Positions 25,581 to 35,137 of a DNA stretch of 64,000 nucleotides are shown here, piece after piece. The translations under genes and the position numbers were made by a program. The stretch's first letter is position 1; every line of letters starts with the position of its first letter. This DNA comes from Gaetbulibacter_A aestuarii. Lineage in GTDB: Bacteria > Bacteroidota > Bacteroidia > Flavobacteriales > Flavobacteriaceae. The notes beneath the pieces were generated by a model. The model ran no database searches. It saw only the letters and a program-made list of their open reading frames with translations, and was not told where the DNA came from. Location: contig NZ_BAABAY010000001.1 of NCBI RefSeq assembly GCF_039537665.1, positions 1,674,001 to 1,738,000 of the forward strand, written 5' to 3'.

Positions 25581-27668
25581 ATGAGTAACACTGAAGATGA
25601 TAATCTACCGGATATTAAGCTTCTTTCATTTGATATAGATAATACGCTTATTAATTTTCATACGCATAAAAGTAATTTCCCGAAAATTTGGTCAAAATTT
25701 AAACCCGAGGACGACATCCTGCTTACTTACAATACCGGCCGATTACTGGATGATGTTCTGAACTTAATCGAAAAAGGTACTTTGCCGGAACCGGATTATA
25801 TTATTGCGGGTGTTGGGACTTTAATTTACGATTACAACCAAAAACAAACTGTAAAAGAATTTAATGAAATTCTGGATGATGGTTGGGATATTGAATCGGT
25901 TGAAAATATTATAAGAGATATTGACCATCCCATCAGTGAACAGCCTTCAAAATTTCAGCATGCTTATAAACGCAGCTATTTCTTTTATGATGCATCTGAT
26001 GAACTTATTGAGGGGATCGAAAAGGAATTTAAAAAGGCCGGAATGCATATCAATGTGGTTTATTCCGGTGAGCAGTATTTGGATATTCTACCCAAATGGG
26101 CCAATAAAGGGAATGCTTTACAATGGTTATTACAAAAACTAGAGATCAGTTCTGAAAATACTCTAGTGGCTGGGGATAGCGGAAATGATTCCGCCATGTT
26201 CGACATGGATAACGTAAAAGGGATTGTAGTTGCTAATGCTCATGAAGAACTATATAAATACACCAAATACCGACAAATTTACCATGCAGAATCGATTCAT
26301 GGTGATGGTGTTATTGAAGGTTTGGTTTATTATAGAATACTTCCTAAGGAAGCTTTGAATGAAAGGAATGTTGAGCACAAGGATGATTTCTTTATTAAAA
26401 AAGAACGAGATATTATCGCTTCCGAAGATGAAGATGAAAAAATAAAACTCATTCGAAAGGGCTACAAAAAAGCCATTGAAGCCTTAAAAAAGAATATAAC
26501 ACCTTTGGGTTTTTCAGCTTGCTCCATAAAGGATAATATTACCCATGGTACAGATCAAAATTATCACAGTGTTTGGGCCCGGGATGGCGCTATCACAGTG
26601 ATCGGATCTTTGCCTTTAGTTGATGACAAGGAAATTCACGACTGCCAGCGACAAACTTTGCTCACTTTAATGGAACATATTTCGCGAAACGGACAAATTC
26701 CTTCGAACGTTCGCATCAAAGACAATGTCCCTGACTATTCCGGAGTTGGCGGGATTTGTTCTATAGATAGCGGTATTTGGGTAGTGATCGCTTTTTATGA
26801 ATATGTTCACGTAACTAAGGATATTGAGTTTTTACGTGATCATATAGACAAGATCAAGCAAACCATGCAATGGTTGGGAGCGCATGACAGTAATAATGAT
26901 GCCTTACTTGAAATACCTGAGGCAGGGGACTGGACAGATCTTTTCGGTCGATCTTATAATATACTTTACGATGAAATAATTTGGTATCGCGCCAATGTTT
27001 GTTTTGGTCGTATGCTTGAAATGTTGGGCGATTACGAACAAGCTGGTGAATATATTAGATGGTCGCAGGTGATCAAAAAGGAAATTTTACAGAATTTTTG
27101 GCCTACAACACAGCAACAGTTATTTCAATCGGTATCCTTTGCTGAAAAACAATTTACGCTGGGTGATACCTCATATCTTATTGCGCAGACCACGCCATTC
27201 GATTTTAGTTGGCGGTGCGATACTTTAGGAAATATTCTAGCTTATTTGCACGGTACCTTGGATACTGAAAAAGCGCATCAAACCTTTAAATTCATGCTTG
27301 GCGTGGGAGTTAACGATCCTTATCCGGTGGCTAATGTTTATCCGGTGGTAAGTCCCGGTGATCCCGATTGGCGCCCTTATTACACCGTTAATTTATTGAA
27401 TTTACCAAACCACTATCACAATGGCGGCATTTGGCCTTTCGTGGGTGGTTATTGGGTGAAATTCGTTAATAAGCTAGGTTTTAGGGACGTGGCAGTGTCT
27501 GAGTTATATAAGCTCGCTTTGATTAACAAGGAAGGGATGAGCGACGAATGGGAATTTACAGAGTGGGCACACGGACAAACCGGTAAACCGATGGGAAAAT
27601 CCTATCAGGCATGGTCGGCAGCACAGTACATTTCTGCCTGCCATGAATTACGAATAACGAAAAAATAA
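25581..27668 (+). CDS. Bifunctional HAD sugar-phosphatase / glycoside hydrolase fusion
   Basis: 695 residues in two parts. Residues 10-255 are a HAD-IIB phosphatase of the sucrose-6-phosphate phosphatase type (FDIDNT with Asp18 and Asp20; GDSGND at 198-203). Residues 300-690 are an (alpha/alpha)6-barrel glycoside hydrolase with VWARDG near 331, SIDSGIW, and EAGDWTDLFGRSYNILYDE, resembling glycogen-debranching and GH100 invertase-type enzymes. It is followed by a GT4 synthase (15-bp gap) and a PfkB kinase. The phosphatase would finish a disaccharide made by the GT4 enzyme; the hydrolase could later split it. Substrate not proven. Confidence 0.85.
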   Translation: MSNTEDDNLPDIKLLSFDIDNTLINFHTHKSNFPKIWSKFKPEDDILLTYNTGRLLDDVLNLIEKGTLPEPDYIIAGVGTLIYDYNQKQTVKEFNEILDDGWDIESVENIIRDIDHPISEQPSKFQHAYKRSYFFYDASDELIEGIEKEFKKAGMHINVVYSGEQYLDILPKWANKGNALQWLLQKLEISSENTLVAGDSGNDSAMFDMDNVKGIVVANAHEELYKYTKYRQIYHAESIHGDGVIEGLVYYRILPKEALNERNVEHKDDFFIKKERDIIASEDEDEKIKLIRKGYKKAIEALKKNITPLGFSACSIKDNITHGTDQNYHSVWARDGAITVIGSLPLVDDKEIHDCQRQTLLTLMEHISRNGQIPSNVRIKDNVPDYSGVGGICSIDSGIWVVIAFYEYVHVTKDIEFLRDHIDKIKQTMQWLGAHDSNNDALLEIPEAGDWTDLFGRSYNILYDEIIWYRANVCFGRMLEMLGDYEQAGEYIRWSQVIKKEILQNFWPTTQQQLFQSVSFAEKQFTLGDTSYLIAQTTPFDFSWRCDTLGNILAYLHGTLDTEKAHQTFKFMLGVGVNDPYPVANVYPVVSPGDPDWRPYYTVNLLNLPNHYHNGGIWPFVGGYWVKFVNKLGFRDVAVSELYKLALINKEGMSDEWEFTEWAHGQTGKPMGKSYQAWSAAQYISACHELRITKK

Positions 27669-27683
27669 CAAATAACAATAATT

Positions 27684-28964
27684 ATGAAATCGATATTAAT
27701 GATCTCCTTGCATGGCTATGTGGGAGCAAATCCAGAACTAGGAAAGCCCGATACAGGTGGCCAGGTAGTTTATGTATTGGAGCTTGCAGAACGTTTTAGC
27801 AGGTTAGGAAAAAAAGTAGATTTAGTAACCAGGCGATTTGAAGACCAGCCTGAATACGATCATGTCGATGAAAATTATAGTGTATGGCGTATTCCTTTTG
27901 GTGGTAAAAAGTTTATCCGAAAAGAGGATATGCACGATCATTTGAAAAAATTTGTTACCAATTGTTTGGCAGCTATTCAAAAAGAAGGTAAAAAATACGA
28001 TGTGGTTTACTCTCATTACTGGGATGCCGGTTGGGCCGGACAAAAAATTGCCGAAGAGCTCGGTATTTCCCACGTGCATACACCGCATTCTGTGGGTTGG
28101 TGGAAACAGCATACCATGGGAAGTGATATGGACGAAAAGGAAATGGAGAAAAAATACCGTTTTAAAGAGCGTATTCGTAAAGAATATTTTGTGTTTCAAA
28201 TGTGTAATCATATCATCGCTACAACGCTTCCACAGGTTGATTTGATAACGAAACAGTATGATGTGCTATCAAAGAATTGTACAATGATTCCGCCGGGAAT
28301 TGATGAGAATCGTTTCTTTCCTGTCCCAACTAAGGAGAATGATAAAATGCGCTCTAAATATGATATCCAACCCACGGATATTTTAACTTTAGGTAGAATG
28401 GCGCACAACAAAGGTTATGACCTCCTTATCAAAGCCTTGCCTACAGTGTTTGAATTATGTCCTGAAGCCCGCCTGGTTGCGGCTATTGGTAGCGGACGTT
28501 CGGATCAGGATGATGAAGGCGTTAAAAAATTGAAGGAATTAGCCAAAGAACTTGGTGTGATGGATAAGATCATTTGGAAAGATTACATTGCTGATGAAGA
28601 TCTGGCGAATGTTTACAGATCCGCTAATATTTTTGCCATGCCTTCCAGATACGAACCTTTTGGTATGGTAGCTATCGAAGCTATGGCTTGTGGAACACCG
28701 AGCGTTATTACCGTGCACGGTGGATTATATGATCTCATTGACTTTGGAAATCAAGCCTTATTTGCTGATCCCCATCGACCAAAAGAATTTGGTGCGATGT
28801 TAGCAATGCCTTTATTATATCCAAAAATGCGCAATGAACTTTCTGTGGAAGGCGCACGTTTTGCTCGACGTAATTTTGGTTGGACAGGTATCGCGAAACG
28901 CATGTTACAAGTTTTCAAAAGCTCTATTAACCAACGCACCATGGAGTCGAATTTATTTGGTTAA
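27684..28964 (+). CDS. GT4 disaccharide-phosphate synthase (mannosylfructose-/sucrose-phosphate synthase-like)
   Basis: 426 residues. N-terminal GHGYxxxxELGxxDTGGQ-like region (LHGYVGANPELGKPDTGGQ) followed by VVYVLELA, the acceptor signature of sucrose-phosphate and mannosylfructose-phosphate synthases; SHYWDAGWAGQ and HTPHSVGWWK; and the donor-site EPFGMVAIEAMACGTP near 330. The overall look (TRRFEDQPEYDHVDE) is closest to what I remember of Agrobacterium mannosylfructose-phosphate synthase. It would join an NDP-sugar to fructose-6-phosphate, giving a compatible solute after dephosphorylation by the upstream HAD domain. Confidence 0.87.
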   Translation: MKSILMISLHGYVGANPELGKPDTGGQVVYVLELAERFSRLGKKVDLVTRRFEDQPEYDHVDENYSVWRIPFGGKKFIRKEDMHDHLKKFVTNCLAAIQKEGKKYDVVYSHYWDAGWAGQKIAEELGISHVHTPHSVGWWKQHTMGSDMDEKEMEKKYRFKERIRKEYFVFQMCNHIIATTLPQVDLITKQYDVLSKNCTMIPPGIDENRFFPVPTKENDKMRSKYDIQPTDILTLGRMAHNKGYDLLIKALPTVFELCPEARLVAAIGSGRSDQDDEGVKKLKELAKELGVMDKIIWKDYIADEDLANVYRSANIFAMPSRYEPFGMVAIEAMACGTPSVITVHGGLYDLIDFGNQALFADPHRPKEFGAMLAMPLLYPKMRNELSVEGARFARRNFGWTGIAKRMLQVFKSSINQRTMESNLFG

Positions 28965-28973
28965 ATTTGAACT

Positions 28974-29855
28974 ATGTCTAGCATTGTTTGTTTTGGAGAA
29001 GTTTTGTGGGATGTTTTTCCCAATCAAAAGAAAATTGGAGGAGCGCCTCTCAACGTAGCTATTCGTGCAAGTCAGTTTAAGAATGATGTAAGCATGATAA
29101 GCGCTGTTGGTGAGGATGAATCCGGGCTTACCATTTTAAATTATTTGAAACAGCATGGTGTGAATACCGAAGCGATCCAAATTTTGGATGCTTTCAAAAC
29201 AGGAAAGGTTCAGGTAAAGCTCAATAATAAGGGATCCGCGACTTACACGATATCCTATCCAGGTGCCTGGGATAAAATTGAAATTTCAGAGGCTTCAAAA
29301 AAACTCGTCAAAGCCTCCGATGCTTTTATTTTTGGAAGCTTAGCTACAAGAGATTCCGTTTCCAAACAAACCTTATACAATTTACTGGATCATGCTAAAT
29401 TTAAAGTACTTGATCTTAATTTACGGCCACCGCATTATACCATTGAAACCCTTTTAAGCCTCATGGATAAGGCCGATTTCATTAAATTAAACGATGAAGA
29501 ACTGTATGAGGTTAGTGATTTTTTAGGCTCGAAATTCAATGGTTTGGAACAAAATCTTAAGTTCATAGCTGAAAAGACCAATACCAAACAGCTTTGTGTA
29601 ACTAAAGGCCCGTTTGGAGCAGTACTTTTAAAAAACGACTCCTTATGCTATAACAGTGGTTATAAAGTTAAAGTTGCTGATACTGTTGGCGCCGGCGATT
29701 CGTTTTTAGGAACTCTCATAAGTAAATTGGTTGAAAATGAAGAACCTCAAAAGGCTTTAGATATGGCTTGCGCTGTTGGCGCTTTAGTAGCACAGAGTGA
29801 GGGCGCTAACCCTGAGATCAGTATTGAAACCATTCAAAACTTCATGTATCCTTAG
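28974..29855 (+). CDS. PfkB-family sugar kinase, probable fructokinase
   Basis: 293 residues. Signature 1 (KIGGAPLNVAIRASQF) and the C-terminal DTVGAGDSFLGTL with the catalytic Asp identify the ribokinase/PfkB family; the N-terminus (CFGEVLWDVFP) matches bacterial fructokinases. It would phosphorylate fructose to fructose-6-phosphate, either to supply the synthase or to recover fructose released by the hydrolase domain. Last gene of the three-gene cluster, 9 bp after the GT4 gene. Confidence 0.88.
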   Translation: MSSIVCFGEVLWDVFPNQKKIGGAPLNVAIRASQFKNDVSMISAVGEDESGLTILNYLKQHGVNTEAIQILDAFKTGKVQVKLNNKGSATYTISYPGAWDKIEISEASKKLVKASDAFIFGSLATRDSVSKQTLYNLLDHAKFKVLDLNLRPPHYTIETLLSLMDKADFIKLNDEELYEVSDFLGSKFNGLEQNLKFIAEKTNTKQLCVTKGPFGAVLLKNDSLCYNSGYKVKVADTVGAGDSFLGTLISKLVENEEPQKALDMACAVGALVAQSEGANPEISIETIQNFMYP

Positions 29856-29874
29856 TTGAAAATACGATCAGGAT

Positions 29875-31518
29875 CTAAAGTCGTTCAGAATTCACATAAA
29901 AATTCTTATCCACTTTTATACTTGGATTAGGTGTATCCAGGTCCATAGATTTCCAGGTAATTTCAGGATGTAACCAAACCCATTTCCCATTAACACTTAC
30001 TTTTATGGGCATATTGAAACCATCCACTACATTCGACCATCGATATTTTAATGTATTATCCATGGTGATATAAAGTAAAATTGGAATTCGGGTATCTCGT
30101 AAATATTGATCAAAAATTGGTTTCAGATCCATACCAGCCTGCTTACTGATGTAGTTTTCAATCTGTTTCGTGGTGACTGTTTGATGATAAAATTCGCGAT
30201 TCAAACCTCTCAATATATCACGCCATTTTTCATCATCATCTATCACCTGTCTTATCGTATGAAGCATGTTTCCTCCTTTCGGATACATGTCTCCGGAACC
30301 TTCATTATTAACATCGTAATGCCCTATAATGGGTTTGTCATTCTTAATGCCTTTTCTGGTTCCAATAATATATTCGGCAGCAGCCTCTTTGCCATAATAA
30401 TATTCGATAAACAAACTTTCAGAATAATTAGTAAAACTTTCATGGATCCACATATCCGCAATATCCTTGTATGTGATATTGTTAGCAAACCATTCGTGAC
30501 CCGATTCATGAATGATGATAAAATCGAATTTTAATCCCCAGCCGGTTCCTGAAAGATCGCGGCCTAAATAACCTTTCATAAACTTATTCCCGTAGGTTAC
30601 AGAACTTTGATGTTCCATACCTAGATAAGGAACTTCAACCAGTTTATAGCCATCGGCATAAAAAGGGTAGGGCCCAAACCAATATTCGAAGGCTTTCATC
30701 ATTTTTGGAGCATCTTTAAATTGCTCCTTGGCTTTCTCCAGATCATAAGGCAACACGTAGTAATCCATGGTCAGATTACCGGCCATACCATCGTAATTAT
30801 CAGAGAACTCCACATAGTTCGCGATGTTCATATTAACCCCATAATTATTGATTGGGTTTTTAACAAACCAATTGTAAGTCTTTGTATCACCATATTGTTC
30901 AATACTTCGCAAACGTCCGTTGGAAACATCCATCAGGTTTTTTGGAACATTGATACTAATCAGCATGCTATCAACTTCATCATACATGTGGTCTTTACAT
31001 GGCCACCAAACACTGGCGCCCAAACCCTGGCACGAGGTTGCGATAAAATCATTACCTTCTTTATCCTTTTCCCAGGAAACACCACCGTCCCATGGCGGTC
31101 TGATAGCCTCTTTTGGCTTTCCCTCATAATACACGTCAAGACTATTTACAGTCCCGATTTTTTGCGGTCCTTTCAGATAAATAAAATGGGCGTTACCATC
31201 GTCTCTCACACGAAGTTCTTGATTATTCTGAATTACTTTTGTGATCTTTAAAGGTGATTGAAGATCGATCTGCATAACCGAATCCGGTTGTAATACACGG
31301 TATTGCACGGTGTTTTTTCCGGAAATGAACTTTTCTTCAGGTTTAACTTTAATATCCAGATGGTAATACGTAAGGTCCCACCAGGCGCGCTCAGGAGTAA
31401 TACTTCCTCTTAAGGTATCTTGATGGGTAAATACTTGTTTTTCCGCGGAAACAGTTTGAGCAGATAATGATAGTAGGCTGAAACAAAAGACAAAGATGGT
31501 GAGCAAACGGTTTTTCAT
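29875..31518 (-). CDS. M1-family metalloaminopeptidase, secreted
   Basis: 547 residues with a signal peptide (MKNRLLTIFVFCFSLLSLSAQ). The zinc site is HESGH followed 18 residues later by Glu (HESFTNYSESLF), and the exopeptidase motif GxMEN appears as LGMEHQSS. The N-terminal beta domain fits M1 enzymes; the usual C-terminal helical domain is short. It removes N-terminal residues from peptides in the periplasm. A second secreted peptidase gene lies 49 bp upstream, consistent with protein scavenging. Confidence 0.93.
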   Translation of the reverse strand: MKNRLLTIFVFCFSLLSLSAQTVSAEKQVFTHQDTLRGSITPERAWWDLTYYHLDIKVKPEEKFISGKNTVQYRVLQPDSVMQIDLQSPLKITKVIQNNQELRVRDDGNAHFIYLKGPQKIGTVNSLDVYYEGKPKEAIRPPWDGGVSWEKDKEGNDFIATSCQGLGASVWWPCKDHMYDEVDSMLISINVPKNLMDVSNGRLRSIEQYGDTKTYNWFVKNPINNYGVNMNIANYVEFSDNYDGMAGNLTMDYYVLPYDLEKAKEQFKDAPKMMKAFEYWFGPYPFYADGYKLVEVPYLGMEHQSSVTYGNKFMKGYLGRDLSGTGWGLKFDFIIIHESGHEWFANNITYKDIADMWIHESFTNYSESLFIEYYYGKEAAAEYIIGTRKGIKNDKPIIGHYDVNNEGSGDMYPKGGNMLHTIRQVIDDDEKWRDILRGLNREFYHQTVTTKQIENYISKQAGMDLKPIFDQYLRDTRIPILLYITMDNTLKYRWSNVVDGFNMPIKVSVNGKWVWLHPEITWKSMDLDTPNPSIKVDKNFYVNSERL

Positions 31519-31567
31519 AATAATGCGTTTGTCTAAAATTAAGAAAAATATGATTATTGACTAATTT

Positions 31568-32902
31568 CTAATCTCTAAATACTTTGGACGGAAAGCTTAC
31601 AACACTTTCAAAGCCGTTTTCTCCAACAGCTGCAACACCAAAAAAGTAATTATCAATGACGATGCCGTCAAGTTTAAATTCTGAAATATCTCCCACATAG
31701 CGACTATGGTCCCAGGTTGGAGACGTTGTGTCACGCCAATATATTTTATAACCTTTGGCGCCTTCTACTTTATCCCATTTAAGTTTTACGGAGGCTTCTA
31801 CAATACCGCCAATAGCAACATTTTCCGGAGCAGGTGGTGCCCAGGCAACACTGGCGAGGTTAATGGCGTTTACGGCAGTTAGTTTTTTAGCGTATCCAAA
31901 ATCAACACCTTCAATAACATCGCCGTATTTTATACCATTTTCAACGCGAATATCCTGATGTTGATGGGTGTAATCTTCATGAGCCTCCATGATACGGATA
32001 CCGGCAAAGCCCAGATCATTAAAAGGTTTATGATGTCCGCCACGTCCAAAACGATCTAATCTGTAGATCATCATAGGATTCATTTCAGGCATGAATTTTT
32101 TTACATTCTTATGAACATAGCGCGCTAATTGTCTGGAGATCCCATCCACTTCACCGCCGTAATAACGACGCATAGTTCTTTCACGTTCTGTCTCCGTTGG
32201 AGGAACGGGCTCAGAGAAAATTCTAAAAGCACGATTATCAATAACACCGTCTACTCCTGAAATATTTCCTATCATATCATTATTCAAAATTCCGATAATA
32301 TTCCAACCTTTTTCTTTGGCGAAAGCTGCAAGTCCGGTACCACCAAACAAACCTTGCTCTTCACCAGACAGACCGGTGTAAATAATGCTGTTTTCAAATT
32401 TATATTTGGAAAGCACCCGGGCCGCTTCAATAGTTCCGGCCAATCCTGAAGCATTGTCATTTGCTCCGGGGGCATCCGTGGTGAAATCCATGGTATCGCT
32501 GGCGCGGGAATCAATATCACCACTCATTATGATATAGCGATTTGGATATTTTGTACCTTTTTGAATGGCAACAACATTTACCACCCAGGCATCATGAGGA
32601 ACGCGAGAATTTCCTTCTTTGGTTACCCAATTCTTTTGATAAAAAACATCCATACAGCCATCACAAGCTTTTGAGATCGAATCGAATTGGGATTTTACCC
32701 AACGTCTGGCTGCCCCAATACCTCGCGTATCCGAAATGGTATCGCTAAAAGTATTTCGGGTTCCAAAATCTACAAGGGTTTGAATGTCATGGTGAATGCG
32801 ATCAGCCGATACGGCATCGATGATATCATATATCTTTTGATCGTTTTGCGCGTAAATCGCAACAGAGAAACATAATAGTGCAAGGGAGATTAACTTTTTC
32901 AT
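31568..32902 (-). CDS. M28-family peptidase with fibronectin-like C-terminal domain, secreted
   Basis: 444 residues. Signal peptide ends near IYAQ. The M28 core shows the metal ligands in GDIDSRASD, GANDNASG, LSGEEQGLFGGTG and the later HEDYTHQHQD. Residues 355-444 form a fibronectin type III-like domain (VAWAPPAPENVAIGG and LKWDKVEGAKGYKIYWR). Probably a secreted aminopeptidase or carboxypeptidase. A perfect 10-bp stem lies 15 bp before the start codon. Confidence 0.92.
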   Translation of the reverse strand: MKKLISLALLCFSVAIYAQNDQKIYDIIDAVSADRIHHDIQTLVDFGTRNTFSDTISDTRGIGAARRWVKSQFDSISKACDGCMDVFYQKNWVTKEGNSRVPHDAWVVNVVAIQKGTKYPNRYIIMSGDIDSRASDTMDFTTDAPGANDNASGLAGTIEAARVLSKYKFENSIIYTGLSGEEQGLFGGTGLAAFAKEKGWNIIGILNNDMIGNISGVDGVIDNRAFRIFSEPVPPTETERERTMRRYYGGEVDGISRQLARYVHKNVKKFMPEMNPMMIYRLDRFGRGGHHKPFNDLGFAGIRIMEAHEDYTHQHQDIRVENGIKYGDVIEGVDFGYAKKLTAVNAINLASVAWAPPAPENVAIGGIVEASVKLKWDKVEGAKGYKIYWRDTTSPTWDHSRYVGDISEFKLDGIVIDNYFFGVAAVGENGFESVVSFPSKVFRD

Positions 32903-32916
32903 ATTTTAATAATTTC

Positions 32917-32955
32917 ACCAATCACTGAAGTGCCATTTTTATGGTAGTGATTGGT
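32917..32955 (-). other. Stem-loop in the leader of the M28 peptidase gene
   Basis: Arms ACCAATCACT (32917-32926) and AGTGATTGGT (32946-32955) are perfect complements around a 19-bp loop, 15 bp from the ATG. A second short palindrome, GCCCAT T ATGGGC, lies about 25 bp further upstream. There is no adjacent T run, so this is not an ordinary terminator. Confidence 0.5.
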
Positions 32956-33070
32956 ATTATCCAATTTTTTAAAATGCCCATTATGGGCGTTCATAATTCA
33001 AATTTTTGACTAAAATAACAAAAACCTCGCTAAGAGCTTGTTAATAACTGATAGGAATTTATTTTACATA

Positions 33071-33108
33071 GAAAAACGCCCCAAAACCTAATGTTCGAGA
33101 CGTTTTTC
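33071..33108 (-). terminator. Probable terminator of the acyl-CoA dehydrogenase gene
   Basis: GAAAAACG...CGTTTTTC arms with further partial pairing (CGCCCC/GAGACG), about 27 bp past the stop at 33135, ending in a T run on the minus strand. The stem is weaker than others in the window. Confidence 0.6.
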
Positions 33109-33134
33109 AAGAGTTAGTTTAGTTACTTGTGTTT

Positions 33135-34946
33135 TTAGAAACAATATTTGTTTTCCGAAATCACTTTGTTCGCAATGATATTACGGAGTTCGATGATGTT
33201 AGGCATATTCACGTATTTGATATAACGTTTAAGACCCATCAACATCATTTTTTGTTCGTCACCGGTAGAGAAAGAAATAATGGAATGTTTTCCTGCTGTT
33301 TCGATCACGTCGATAGCGTGGAATAAATTCAATTTCGCCATAGCAATTTGCTCTTTTGCTGCTTCTTCACCATCTTTTTTAGCCATTTTTTCAGCACGTA
33401 GAATGGCTGATTCTGCTAAATAGATCTGAATTAATATATCGGAAGCTGCAAGCATTAACTGTTGTTGTTTTTCAATTTCTTCTCCGTATTTTTTTAAGGC
33501 TGCGCCTGAAACCATTAAGAATAGTTTTTTCAGATTTTTAATGATACTTTTTTCTTCTGAAAATAATTCGGAGTAATCCGGTGTTTCAAAAGAAGGGATA
33601 CCGGTAAGTTCATCTGCAACTGCTTTGGCCGGGGTTAAAAGATCTACGTGTCCTTTCATGGCTTTCTTGATCAACATACCAATACTTAACATACGGTTGA
33701 TCTCATTAGTACCTTCGTAAATTCGAGCGATACGAGCATCTCTCCAGGCCGATTCAATGGGGGTGTCTTCAGAGAATCCCATGCCACCAAAGATTTGGAT
33801 ACCCTCATCTGTACAATGTTGTGTATGTTCAGAAACGGCTACCTTTAAAATGGAACATTCAATAGCGTATTCTTCCACACCTTTCAACTCCGCTTGTTGT
33901 TCAGAATCTTTATCATTGTTTTTCCTGATCTCAATACGATCTTCAATATTTTTAGCAGCACGATAACAAGCGGCTTCGCCAACCCAGCAATTTGTTGCCA
34001 TCTCAGCTATTTTCTGACGAATGGCACCGAATTTTGCAATAGGCGTATTAAATTGAATACGCTCATTAGCATAATTAACAGCTACAGACGTTGTTCTACG
34101 CTGAGCATCCAAACAAGCAGCAGCTAATTTAATACGGCCCACATTTAAGGCATTCATGGCGATCTTAAAGCCGTTTCCACGCTCTGATAGCATATTTTCA
34201 ACGGGAACAACGGTGTCATTAAAAAATACCTGACGGGTAGAGGAGGCTCTAATACCTAATTTGTGTTCTTCTTCACCCATGGTAATTCCGTTCGGATTTT
34301 CAGGATCGTACTCTACAATAAATCCGGTAATATTTTTATCATCTTCAATACGGGCAAAAACGATCATCAGACTACAAAATCCGGCATTAGAGATCCACAT
34401 TTTTTGTCCGGTGATTTTATAGCTTTTACCATCTTCAGATAAAACGGCTTTTGTTTTCCCTGAGTTGGCATCACTACCTGCGCTGGGTTCTGTTAAGCAA
34501 TAAGAACCAAACCATTCGCCTGTGGCTAACTTTGGTACGTATTTTTTCTTTTGTTCTTCAGTTCCGTAAAGTGTAATAGGCATCGTTCCGATTCCTGTAT
34601 GCGCTCCAAAAGCGGTACTGAACGATCCGGTTGCTCCTGAAATATAGTCGCAAACCAACATGGTGTCAACAAAGCCTAAGCCCATACCACCATATGCTTC
34701 AGGAACAGCAACACCTAAAAACCCAAGTTCACCTGCTTTTCGCATGCAGCTTTCCGTTAATGCATAATCTTTCTTTTCAAACTGTGGCTTTTTAGGCCAG
34801 ATCTCGCGATCTACAAATTCTGTAACCGCTTCTTTCATCATGAGCTGATCCTCATTGAAATCCTCAGGGGTGAAAATGTCTTCGCATTTGGTTTCCTTTA
34901 CCAGGAATTGTCCCCCGCGTAAAATATCTTTCTCTGTTGTTTCCAT
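33135..34946 (-). CDS. Acyl-CoA dehydrogenase, long form
   Basis: 603 residues. Residues 30-430 are the standard fold: N-terminal helical domain, FAD-binding beta domain with YCLTEPSAGSDANS and WISNAG, and the C-terminal helices with IFGGMGFSEDTPIE and RIYEGTNEINRM. The extra C-terminal 170 residues form a further helical domain, as in VLCAD-like enzymes. It makes the first step of fatty-acid beta-oxidation, acyl-CoA to trans-2-enoyl-CoA. It is downstream of the thiolase, fadB-type and marR genes, separated by a heptamer-repeat tract. Confidence 0.95.
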   Translation of the reverse strand: METTEKDILRGGQFLVKETKCEDIFTPEDFNEDQLMMKEAVTEFVDREIWPKKPQFEKKDYALTESCMRKAGELGFLGVAVPEAYGGMGLGFVDTMLVCDYISGATGSFSTAFGAHTGIGTMPITLYGTEEQKKKYVPKLATGEWFGSYCLTEPSAGSDANSGKTKAVLSEDGKSYKITGQKMWISNAGFCSLMIVFARIEDDKNITGFIVEYDPENPNGITMGEEEHKLGIRASSTRQVFFNDTVVPVENMLSERGNGFKIAMNALNVGRIKLAAACLDAQRRTTSVAVNYANERIQFNTPIAKFGAIRQKIAEMATNCWVGEAACYRAAKNIEDRIEIRKNNDKDSEQQAELKGVEEYAIECSILKVAVSEHTQHCTDEGIQIFGGMGFSEDTPIESAWRDARIARIYEGTNEINRMLSIGMLIKKAMKGHVDLLTPAKAVADELTGIPSFETPDYSELFSEEKSIIKNLKKLFLMVSGAALKKYGEEIEKQQQLMLAASDILIQIYLAESAILRAEKMAKKDGEEAAKEQIAMAKLNLFHAIDVIETAGKHSIISFSTGDEQKMMLMGLKRYIKYVNMPNIIELRNIIANKVISENKYCF

Positions 34947-34963
34947 TGTTTTTTAAGATTTAT

Positions 34964-34984
34964 AGAATCAAGAATCGAGAAGCA
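34964..34984 (+). repeat. Short heptamer repeat before the acyl-CoA dehydrogenase gene
   Basis: Three 7-bp units in a row: AGAATCA, AGAATCG, AGAAGCA. They lie about 18 bp upstream of the start codon at 34946 and have the same period as the larger array at 35061. Confidence 0.6.
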
Positions 34985-35060
34985 AGACTTTTTAATGACT
35001 TTCGAATTCCTGATATTACGTTTTGTTTTATTTAATTTATTTTACGAATGAGAACGCTCT

Positions 35061-35137
35061 CTTCTCTCTTCTCTCTTCTCTATTCTCTATTCTCTATTCT
35101 CTACTCTCTATTCTCTACTCTCTGTTCTCTACTCTCA
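35061..35137 (+). repeat. Eleven-unit heptamer tandem repeat
   Basis: Seven-bp units (N)TTCTCT: three CTTCTCT, three ATTCTCT, then ACTCTCT, ATTCTCT, ACTCTCT, GTTCTCT and ACTCTCA. The last unit contains the TGA of the thiolase gene (35135-35137), so the array fills the space from the thiolase stop towards the acyl-CoA dehydrogenase gene. It is a pure purine/pyrimidine tract except at the variable first position. Confidence 0.9.

Noticed and set aside
30721..31251. 176-residue plus-strand frame opposite the M1 peptidase gene
   Set aside because: Shadow of the peptidase gene; no start signal and no family likeness.
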